A stretch of 12,412 nucleotides of DNA from Prevotella sp. UBA2746 (GTDB lineage: Bacteria; Bacteroidota; Bacteroidia; Bacteroidales; Bacteroidaceae): NCBI GenBank assembly GCA_002353555.1, contig DEJO01000033.1, forward strand, positions 1 through 12,412, read 5' to 3'. Shown here piece after piece: positions 1-5,853 of this stretch. Position 1 is the stretch's first letter. Every line of letters starts with the position of its first letter. The notes under the pieces are model-generated. The model was not told where the DNA came from, searched no databases, and was given only the letters and a program-made list of their open reading frames with translations. A program made the position numbers and the translations under genes.

Positions 1-24
1 GCAAGGTGAGTTCTTTTACCATTA

Positions 25-192
25 ATGCAACGCCAAGAAATCTGGAATAAAAATGCTGCAAACATTTGGAATTTCAAGAAAAATGTTGTAACTTTGACTT
101 CGAAATTCCATCCAAGAAGGAATGCAGAAATAAATAGAACAGAATCGTTAACCTATAGGTTTCCATATAAGAACTTGCAGGTTAACATATAA
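25..192 (+). CDS. Doubtful 55-codon ORF ending at a terminator hairpin
   Basis: An ATG-initiated reading frame of 55 codons begins MQRQEIWNKN and ends NLQVNI, with its TAA at 190-192 running directly into the hairpin at 191-230. A stop codon abutting a terminator is what a real gene end looks like. Against it, there is no Shine-Dalgarno sequence, the only good plus-strand promoter (65-96) lies inside the frame, and its C-terminal part (residues 42-55) is encoded by AACCT/AGGTT-type repeat sequence. I recognise no family. It is either a small or decayed gene or a chance frame. Confidence 0.2.
   Translation: MQRQEIWNKNAANIWNFKKNVVTLTSKFHPRRNAEINRTESLTYRFPYKNLQVNI
65..96 (+). promoter_or_regulatory. 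Bacteroidota-type promoter, plus strand
   Basis: TTTG at 65-68 is followed after exactly 20 bases by TAACTTTG at 89-96. This matches the TTTG / TAnnTTTG consensus used by the primary sigma factor of Bacteroidota in both sequence and spacing. Transcription would start near 103 and run rightward into the terminator at 191-230. No convincing ORF begins downstream of it, so the product could be a small RNA. Confidence 0.5.
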
Positions 193-232
193 AAACCTAC
201 AGGTTTTCAAATGAAAACCTGTAGGTTTTTAA
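103..232 (+). ncRNA. Candidate small RNA between a promoter and a terminator
   Basis: The interval runs from the predicted start of the promoter at 65-96 to the end of the T-tract of the hairpin at 191-230, giving about 130 nt. The only frame with a leading purine-rich site (AAGAAGG before ATG at 122-124) has three codons and then TAA. Inside are a 12-bp palindrome (150-161) and the sequence CTTGCAGGTT (174-183), which resembles the terminator arms. The boundaries are inferred from sequence only. It could instead be part of the decayed coding region at 25-192. Confidence 0.35.
191..230. terminator. Strong bidirectional hairpin terminator
   Basis: Two perfectly complementary 17-base arms (191-207 and 214-230) flank a six-base loop CAAATG. 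The right arm ends in TTTTT followed by AATTT, and the left arm begins with AAAAA, so either strand gives a hairpin followed by U residues. Each arm is itself nearly palindromic (AACCTACAGGTT and AACCTGTAGGTT). Confidence 0.8.
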
Positions 233-240
233 TTTCATGA

Positions 241-416
241 CATTGGTTTTATCCCTTCATCACATTGAGTTTATCCCTTCATCACATTGAGTTTATCCCT
301 TCATTACATTGGTTTTATCCCTTCATCACATTGAGTTTATCCCTTCATCACATTGAGTTTGTCCCTTCATCATATTGAGTTTGTCCCTTCATCATATTGA
401 GCTTGTCCCTTCATCA
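241..416. repeat. Eight perfectly phased 22-bp direct repeats
   Basis: Eight contiguous units of exactly 22 bp (8 x 22 = 176) start at 241, 263, 285, 307, 329, 351, 373 and 395. Each contains CATTG or TATTG, then AGTTT or GGTTT, then the constant TCCCTTCATCA (unit 3 has ATTA at the end). Units 1 and 4 share GGTTTT, hinting that three units were duplicated as a 66-bp block; units 7-8 are the most diverged. Unit length is not divisible by three and stop codons recur, so it is not coding. It lies between the terminators of convergent transcripts. Confidence 0.95.
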
Positions 417-433
417 TATAAGTTTTGTAGTGA

Positions 434-472
434 AGAGAGGGGAGCCAACGGTCGTGTTGGTCTCCCCTCTCT
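434..472 (-). terminator. serC: Hairpin downstream of serC
   Basis: The arms AGAGAGGGGAGCCAAC (434-449) and GTTGGTCTCCCCTCTCT (456-472) pair with one bulged base around a six-base loop GGTCGT. The hairpin lies 29 bases beyond the serC stop. On the minus strand it is followed by TCACTACAAAAC, which is not a proper U-tract, so it may act as a 3' stabiliser or a weak terminator. Confidence 0.65.
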
Positions 473-500
473 GCCTAAACATATATTATGAATATTCTGA

Positions 501-1568
501 TCAGATGGTTGCCTCGAAGTCCTTCATGGCCTGGACGAGAGCCTGGCAGCCTTCGATGGTCTGGGCGTTGTAGCAGCTGGCACGGAAACCGCCTACTGAA
601 CGGTGGCCCTTGATGCCTACCATGCCGCGTGCGGTAGCGAACTCGAAGAAAGGCTTCTCCAGTTCGGCATATTCCTCGTTCATCACGAAGCAGATGTTCA
701 TCAGTGAACGGTCTTCTTCAGCGACGGTGCCCTTGAAGAGCTTGTTGCGGTCAATCTCGCCGTAGACAATCTCTGCACGCTGCTTAGCCAGCTTGTCCAT
801 AGCCTCTACGCCGCCGTTCTTCTTCACCCAGCGCATGGTTTCGAGCAGGGAGTAGATGGGCACAACGGGAGGAGTATTGAACATGCTGCCCTTTTCTACG
901 TGGGTGCAGTAGTTCATCATCGTAGGCAACTCGCGCGGAGCCTTGCCCAGCTTGTCGTTCTTGAGGATGATGACGGTGACGCCAGCCATGGACATGTTCT
1001 TCTGGGCACCGGCATAGATGCAGTCATACTTGCTCACATCGACAGGACGGCTCATGATGTCTGACGACATGTCGGCAATCAGGGGAACGTTGACGTCGAG
1101 GTCTTTGCGAATCTCCGTGCCGTAGATGGTGTTGTTGGTCGTGATGTGCAGGTAATCGGCATCAGCAGGAACCGTGTAGTCCTTGGGGATGAAAGTGTAG
1201 TTGGCATCCTTGGAAGAAGCCACTTCAACCACCTCGCCATAGAGCTTTGCCTCTTTCTCGGCTTTGTTTGCCCATGTACCTGTGTTCAGGTAGGCAGCCT
1301 TCTTGATCAGGAAGTTGGCAGGAACCTGTGTGAACTGCAGCGATGCACCGCCTCCGAGGAAGATGACCGAATATCCTTCAGGAACTGAAAGCAGTTCCTT
1401 GATGAGAGCCTCAGCCTCGTCAACCACGGGCTGGAAGTCTTTTGCACGGTGGCTGATCTCCATCAGAGAGAGGCCTGAACCATTGAAATCCAAAATCTGC
1501 TTGGCAGTATTCTCGATGACTTCGCGTGGAAGCATCGAAGGACCTGCATTAAAGTTGTACTTCTTCAT
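501..1568 (-). CDS. serC: Phosphoserine aminotransferase
   Basis: A 355-residue class V PLP-dependent aminotransferase of normal length for the family. SerC converts 3-phosphohydroxypyruvate plus glutamate to phosphoserine and 2-oxoglutarate in serine synthesis, and can also act in pyridoxal phosphate synthesis. It is cytosolic. The N-terminus MKKYNFNAGPSMLP matches the start of the family. GGGASLQF (residues 72-79) is the cofactor phosphate-binding turn, and AGAQKN places the Schiff-base lysine at K190. The ATG at 1566-1568 has no clear Shine-Dalgarno, as is common in Bacteroidota. It is a single-gene unit with its own promoter (1632-1663) and a downstream hairpin (434-472). In many Bacteroidales serA follows serC; no serA is found in the 500 bases downstream. 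Confidence 0.97.
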   Translation of the reverse strand: MKKYNFNAGPSMLPREVIENTAKQILDFNGSGLSLMEISHRAKDFQPVVDEAEALIKELLSVPEGYSVIFLGGGASLQFTQVPANFLIKKAAYLNTGTWANKAEKEAKLYGEVVEVASSKDANYTFIPKDYTVPADADYLHITTNNTIYGTEIRKDLDVNVPLIADMSSDIMSRPVDVSKYDCIYAGAQKNMSMAGVTVIILKNDKLGKAPRELPTMMNYCTHVEKGSMFNTPPVVPIYSLLETMRWVKKNGGVEAMDKLAKQRAEIVYGEIDRNKLFKGTVAEEDRSLMNICFVMNEEYAELEKPFFEFATARGMVGIKGHRSVGGFRASCYNAQTIEGCQALVQAMKDFEATI

Positions 1569-1631
1569 TGTTGAAATTGAATGATTATATTGTTATGTTT
1601 ACTATTCTTTACCTTGTTCTGTAAAACGGTG

Positions 1632-1663
1632 CGAAATTACAACAATTTTCTGATATACCCAAA
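1632..1663 (-). promoter_or_regulatory. serC: serC promoter
   Basis: On the minus strand TTTG (1663-1660) is followed after 20 bases by TAATTTCG (1639-1632), one mismatch from TAnnTTTG. Transcription would begin near 1625, giving a serC leader of about 57 nt. The location in the gap between the helicase and serC fits serC being transcribed on its own. Confidence 0.55.
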
Positions 1664-1789
1664 CAAAAGAACAAAAAGTTACCGTTTGAGCTGTTTTCTA
1701 TACAGAAATGTCAAAAAACAAGCCTTCATTATGACGTTTTTGCCATTTCCACCCGTCAATTCTTGTCACTTAACCTGTTGTATTTGTGC

Positions 1790-3166
1790 TCAGCCCTTCA
1801 CCTCTTCAACGATGGTCTTGATGCCTTTTATTTTTTCTCCCTGCACGTTCTTGAGCACTTGGCGCAGCCGCTTGCGGCTAATGGCAGCGTATGTATAGCG
1901 CTCCATCACGCTGATTTTCCCGATTTCGTCGCTCTTAAGCCCACCTTTCTTGCACAGGAAGCCTACGATGTCGCCCTTGGAGAGCTTGTCTTTCTTGCCT
2001 TTGCCGATGTAGAGTGTCGCCATGCGGGGAACGGAAGCTGCCGCCTCTTCCGCAGAGGAGCGGGGAGCATACTGGGGCAGACTGCCGAGGTCGATGTATG
2101 GCAGGCTCTCTTCCTGGCTCAGGATGAAGAACGCCCTGCCCTGCTTGTCCCATCGTGCCGTTCGTCCTACGCGGTGGATATAGTTGTCCTGCGTCTCCGG
2201 CAGGTGGTAGTGTACGATGTTGTCAATATCAGGGATGTCAAGTCCACGGCTTGCAAGATCTGTAGCAACCAGGATGTTGGCTGAGCCGTTGGCAAACATA
2301 TAGATAGCTGCTTCGCGCTGCTTCTGTTCCAGTCCGCCATGGAAGATGCTGACGGTGAAGCCCTGCTCACGAAGGTAGGAGGCCGTGCGCTCTACGCTGT
2401 CGCGGTAGTTCAGGAACACCACCGTGCTCTGGTCTCCGAAGTCAAGCAGCAGGCTGCGTAGTGTTTCCAGTTTGTCCTTGCTTGGACTGGCAACGGCAAA
2501 GATCTTCACACGGTCACTGACGGGCTCATCCTCCGTGCGATAGTCGATGCGAACCGTACGCCCCATGTTGATGAAGCGAGGAATGGCTTCCGACTCGGTA
2601 GCAGAGAGGAGGATGCGCCGTCGGATGTTGGGAAGGCTATCTACCAGTCTGCTCATTTCGTTCTGGAATCCCATCTCCAGACACTTGTCGAACTCGTCGA
2701 TGACGAGCCAGGTGATGTTGTCTATGATGATGTTGCCTTTTTCAATGTGGTCGTTGATGCGTCCGGGCGTTCCGAAGATGACGTTGGGCATCACCTTCCG
2801 CAGTTCGCGGTGTTCGTCCATGGTAGGTCTGCCGCCATAGAGCGCCATCGTCCGCAGTCCGGTACCCATCGACTTCAGCACTTCTGCCGACTGAAGGGCG
2901 AGTTCGCGACCGGGAACCATCACCAGCACAATGGGTGAAGGCTCGTCCGGAAGTTGTTCTGTCTGTTGCGTTTCCAACGCAACAGACCGTTCGGAAGGCT
3001 GCAACCGCTGAACGATGGGGAGCAGGTAGGCTAATGTCTTGCCTGTACCCGTAGGTGACAATACAACAACGTCTTTGTTGCTATGCAGGACAGCTTCGGA
3101 AACGTCTTCCTGCATCTCGTTCAACTGGCTGATGTTCAGCTTATTTAATATGTTTTCTGTATTCAT
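1790..3166 (-). CDS. dbpA: DbpA-like DEAD-box ATP-dependent RNA helicase
   Basis: A 458-residue RNA helicase with both RecA-like domains. Visible motifs: Q-motif region QLNEMQ (14-19), Walker A SPTGTGKT (37-44), Ia PGRELA (85-90), GTPGR (132-136), motif II DEFD (157-160) instead of DEAD, SAT (188-190), ATDLASRGLD (301-310) and HRVGRTAR (331-338). Residues about 384-455 (ATLYIGKGKKDKL onward) form the DbpA-type RNA-binding domain, which in E. coli DbpA recognises 23S rRNA hairpin 92; a role in large-subunit assembly is therefore inferred. The loop between motifs I and Ia is about 16 residues longer than in E. coli DbpA and contains a palindrome (2961-2987). The start codon lies inside the preceding TPR gene, a 26-bp overlap, so translation is probably coupled. 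The ATG is kept because a later start would remove the Q motif. Confidence 0.92.
   Translation of the reverse strand: MNTENILNKLNISQLNEMQEDVSEAVLHSNKDVVVLSPTGTGKTLAYLLPIVQRLQPSERSVALETQQTEQLPDEPSPIVLVMVPGRELALQSAEVLKSMGTGLRTMALYGGRPTMDEHRELRKVMPNVIFGTPGRINDHIEKGNIIIDNITWLVIDEFDKCLEMGFQNEMSRLVDSLPNIRRRILLSATESEAIPRFINMGRTVRIDYRTEDEPVSDRVKIFAVASPSKDKLETLRSLLLDFGDQSTVVFLNYRDSVERTASYLREQGFTVSIFHGGLEQKQREAAIYMFANGSANILVATDLASRGLDIPDIDNIVHYHLPETQDNYIHRVGRTARWDKQGRAFFILSQEESLPYIDLGSLPQYAPRSSAEEAAASVPRMATLYIGKGKKDKLSKGDIVGFLCKKGGLKSDEIGKISVMERYTYAAISRKRLRQVLKNVQGEKIKGIKTIVEEVKG
2961..2987. repeat. 27-bp palindrome inside the helicase gene
   Basis: The 12-base arms GTCTGTTGCGTT (2961-2972) and AACGCAACAGAC (2976-2987) are perfectly complementary around a 3-base loop TCC. 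The whole element is 27 bp, exactly nine codons, and encodes about residues 61-69 of the helicase, in the extended loop between motifs I and Ia. It has the form of a small palindromic repeat inserted in frame. Confidence 0.85.
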
Positions 3167-4412
3167 TGCGTAACTTATCTATCTCGTCAAATTCCTTTCC
3201 CATGTTCAGGTTGAAGTAGATCGTATAGAGAGGTGCCGACCACTTGCGCACATCCTTGGGTGATAGCTGGCGATAGCGTTCCAGATAGGGACGGCTCTGT
3301 TCGTAGAGTGCCATGATCTTGCCTCTCGCCTTCTGGCGTTGTTTCTTCGTCAGTTCAGAGAGCATCAGCTTCTTCTCTTGCAAGATGGCTTTGTTGAAGA
3401 ACGACAGACCGGCATAGTAATGGGCATCGGCAAGTGAGTCGTCCTGCTCGACGAGATGGCGGCTCAGCCGGATGCACTCGTCATACTGTCCGAGGTTGAG
3501 CAGCACCGAACACTTGCCCAGGAGGAAGATGACATTGGTGGAGTCGGTAGCCAAGGCGCGGTCTACCACTTTCTTGGCTTCGTCTTCCCTGCCCCGATGC
3601 TGCTCATACGCCACCAGTCGCGGAAAGAAGTAGGGATAGGCAGGATACTTGCTGACTCCCTTACGCAGGGTATTGACATAGTTTACCGTGTCGCCCAGCT
3701 GGTAGTAGGCTTCACACATAAACTGCCACACGCGGTCCAGATGGGCAGTGTCCTGCTGAGCCACCTCTTTGTATCTCAATACCTTGCCGGGACAGTCCAT
3801 CCTGTTGCCGCAATACATGGCACCATAGGCTGCCTGGGGCATCCATTTGCCCAGTTCGTCGGCATGTATGGAAGAGAACAGGGGCTGGCGTGCACAGTCT
3901 ATGTACTGGCTGAAGAGGTGGTAGGCTTCCTGATAGTTGCCCTTCATGATGAAGTAGTAGCCGCCATGATAGAGATTGGGACGGATGATCATGAGGTTGT
4001 GGGCGTTGCGCTGGCGATAGACGGGCACTACCCTACCCTTCTTGTTGGGATGGGCATCGATGGTGTCTAAGCTGCACGCATCGGTAAAGAGCTGGCTTGC
4101 CAGCTTGAACAAAGCCGCCGTGTCCTGCTTCTGCTTCAGGTAGAGTTTCTCGTTGGCTTGCGCATACTGTCCCCTGACGGCTTCTATCAGCACGTTCCAT
4201 ATCTTGACGTTATCCCTGTTGGCAGAGTCTTTCAGCAGCTTGCGCATCGATGCTTCCACCTTGTCGAGGTTCTTCCCCTCCTTCACCTTGTCGCGTGCCT
4301 GTGAAATCTCTTTTTTGATGGCTTTCTGACTTTTCTGTGCCGCCGTGCAGAGTGGCAACATCAGCAGCCACGATAATAAAAATACAAACTGATACCTTCT
4401 TCTCAATAGCAT
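3141..4412 (-). CDS. Exported TPR-like protein, paralog of its upstream neighbour
   Basis: A 423-residue protein beginning MLLRRRYQFVFLLSWLLML, an arginine-rich n-region and hydrophobic core typical of a signal peptide, with likely cleavage near TAA/QKS (residues 23-27). The cysteine at 22 is not in a standard lipobox. The rest is helical with TPR-like segments, clearest at about 230-345. Residues 122-195 match residues 117-195 of the neighbouring gene: PN-KG-V, NA, RP, GG, a Y/F-rich patch, AY-L and PLF-S occur in the same order. The frame continues upstream to a TTG at 4445, but the ATG at 4410-4412 gives a proper signal peptide and is preceded by AAGAGAT. It overlaps the helicase start by 26 bp and lies after a hairpin (4458-4502). 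Function is unknown; envelope or periplasmic protein interaction is a guess from export and TPRs. Confidence 0.88.
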   Translation of the reverse strand: MLLRRRYQFVFLLSWLLMLPLCTAAQKSQKAIKKEISQARDKVKEGKNLDKVEASMRKLLKDSANRDNVKIWNVLIEAVRGQYAQANEKLYLKQKQDTAALFKLASQLFTDACSLDTIDAHPNKKGRVVPVYRQRNAHNLMIIRPNLYHGGYYFIMKGNYQEAYHLFSQYIDCARQPLFSSIHADELGKWMPQAAYGAMYCGNRMDCPGKVLRYKEVAQQDTAHLDRVWQFMCEAYYQLGDTVNYVNTLRKGVSKYPAYPYFFPRLVAYEQHRGREDEAKKVVDRALATDSTNVIFLLGKCSVLLNLGQYDECIRLSRHLVEQDDSLADAHYYAGLSFFNKAILQEKKLMLSELTKKQRQKARGKIMALYEQSRPYLERYRQLSPKDVRKWSAPLYTIYFNLNMGKEFDEIDKLRNEYRKHIK

Positions 4413-4457
4413 ATCTCTTGCTGATACCTTATATATATACGTCAATAGTCAAATGAA

Positions 4458-4502
4458 AGGGCGACGGGCACAGTCTCAATTCGACCGATACCCCATCGCC
4501 CT
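4458..4502 (-). terminator. Hairpin between the two TPR genes
   Basis: The arms AGGGCGACGGG (4458-4468) and CCCATCGCCCT (4492-4502) pair over 11 positions with one mismatch on the plus strand that becomes a G-U pair in minus-strand RNA, favouring function in that direction. The loop is 23 nt. In the transcript it is followed by TTTCATTTGAC, a weak U-tract. It may attenuate read-through from the first TPR gene into the second. Confidence 0.55.
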
Positions 4503-4520
4503 GTTATAATCATGACCCGA

Positions 4521-5774
4521 TTACTGCTGAACGCCAGCATCGGCAGCTGCCGACTGGGTCTCAGGTGCCTCGGCTCCCTTCACAAAGTAGTAAGAGCCAT
4601 AGAGCGGATAAGCCCATGAACGCTTCTGCTCCTTCATGACATCGAGCTTCTTGGCTGCCTCAAGGTAGCTGATAGCCTTGTTGTAGACAACATTGAACTG
4701 CTCACGTGCAGCAGGAGAGAGCACGCCCTTGAAGTTGTTGACACGCTCCTGAGCTTTGAAGAAGTAGCACTCGCCGATGGCGGCGTTGATGGTGATGCGG
4801 GTGTCGTCGTCCTTAGCCATGGGCAGCGCCTTCTCTAAGGCTGCCGTAGCAGCATCGTAGTTCTTGCGCTGGCTCTCGATAGAACCTTTCTGAATCAGTG
4901 CAGCATAGTCGTTGGGGTTGGCAGCAAGGCGGTCGTCAATCATCTTGTCGGCCTTGGCACCCTGTCCCATCATGCTGTAAAGTCCTGTCAGGGTGCTGAA
5001 GATGGTCTCGTTGTTGGGGTCTTTGGCAATCATGCCTTCCAGCTTCTGCACGTATGCTACAGAGTCTTCATGGCTCTTCAGCTGTCCCTGCATGGCAGCA
5101 AGCTGAATCTTCTGTGCATCAACACCACGCTCGGCATCTCCGATGGCATAGCCGGCATACTTCTCGGCAGCAGCATAGTCCTTCTTGTTCAGTGCCATGT
5201 AGGAAGCGAAGAATGCTGCATTGGGCAGGTCCTTGTCTTCCTTCTTGACGCTGGCAAAGAGAGGAGCTTCTGCTGTCTCGCAATAGGCAGCCAGCAACTG
5301 GTAAGCCTTGGCGTCGTCCTTGTTCTGGAAGAAGCCACCGCCATTAATCAGGAACGGACGTGCGGGATAGAGACGTTCGGCATTCTTCTTGGCGTAGCGT
5401 GGCTTGACCTTTCCCTTTTCGTTAGGCATCTGGTCATACTTGTAGCTCTCCTGTGCAGCCTCGATAGCCTGAGCCAGTGAGGTGTACATCTTAGCTTCGT
5501 CAACGGTCTTCGACGGCTGCTGTCCCATGGTCTTCGCCGTCTCGTTCTCCAACATGTTGTTGCGCTCGTTCTCAAAAGCGTCGTAAGCCAGGTCTACCAA
5601 CTTGTTGTAGGCTTCGGCTTTCTCTGCATCGTTAGCCAAAGTACTGGTACCGATCAGTGCTTTTGCTTCGTCGTAGGTTTTTGCTTTGAGGATTGCTTTC
5701 AGTGCGTCGCTGTCAGCGGCAAATGCAGCAGATGTACTGAGTACCATCATGGCTGCGATGAATAATTTCTTCAT
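4521..5774 (-). CDS. Exported tetratricopeptide repeat protein
   Basis: A 417-residue protein with a clear signal peptide, MKKLFIAAMMVLSTSAAFAA, and a type I cleavage site near residues 19-20 (AFA/ADS). It should be periplasmic. Mature sequence is alanine- and lysine-rich and helical, with TPR-like helix pairs at about 185-330 (for example DPNNETIFSTLTGLYSMMGQ and NPNDYAALIQKGSIESQ). Residues 117-195 form a block shared with the next gene downstream. It lies 79 bp after gyrA, separated by a hairpin (5811-5846). From memory, a TPR gene directly downstream of gyrA is common in Bacteroidales, so the position may be ancestral rather than acquired. Start: ATG with no Shine-Dalgarno but an A-rich leader (AACAAAAAACGAGT). 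Exact role unknown. Confidence 0.9.
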   Translation of the reverse strand: MKKLFIAAMMVLSTSAAFAADSDALKAILKAKTYDEAKALIGTSTLANDAEKAEAYNKLVDLAYDAFENERNNMLENETAKTMGQQPSKTVDEAKMYTSLAQAIEAAQESYKYDQMPNEKGKVKPRYAKKNAERLYPARPFLINGGGFFQNKDDAKAYQLLAAYCETAEAPLFASVKKEDKDLPNAAFFASYMALNKKDYAAAEKYAGYAIGDAERGVDAQKIQLAAMQGQLKSHEDSVAYVQKLEGMIAKDPNNETIFSTLTGLYSMMGQGAKADKMIDDRLAANPNDYAALIQKGSIESQRKNYDAATAALEKALPMAKDDDTRITINAAIGECYFFKAQERVNNFKGVLSPAAREQFNVVYNKAISYLEAAKKLDVMKEQKRSWAYPLYGSYYFVKGAEAPETQSAAADAGVQQ

Positions 5775-5810
5775 ACTCGTTTTTTGTTAAAAGTAGATGA
5801 TTCGGATGAA

Positions 5811-5846
5811 AGACCTGTAAGGCTTTGACGTAAAGCCTACAGGTCT
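5811..5846 (-). terminator. Hairpin downstream of gyrA
   Basis: AGACCTGTAAGGCTTT (5811-5826) pairs with AAAGCCTACAGGTCT (5832-5846) with one bulged A, loop GACGT. It starts 8 bases after the gyrA stop. The minus-strand sequence after the stem is only TTCATCC, so termination may be incomplete and the TPR gene could be partly co-transcribed with gyrA. The CCTACAGGT core matches that of the hairpin at 191-230. Confidence 0.65.
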
Positions 5847-5853
5847 GTTTAAT

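Noticed and set aside
241..416. CRISPR array
   Set aside because: The 22-bp units are contiguous with no variable spacers, and no cas gene is in the window.
1569..1789. Terminator for the helicase gene
   Set aside because: Only a weak A/T stem near 1720-1745 was seen, with no G/C-rich arms, so no terminator is called in this spacer.
4413..4445. Upstream TTG start for the second TPR gene
   Set aside because: It would put 11 residues before the signal peptide and has no ribosome-binding site; the ATG at 4410-4412 fits better.
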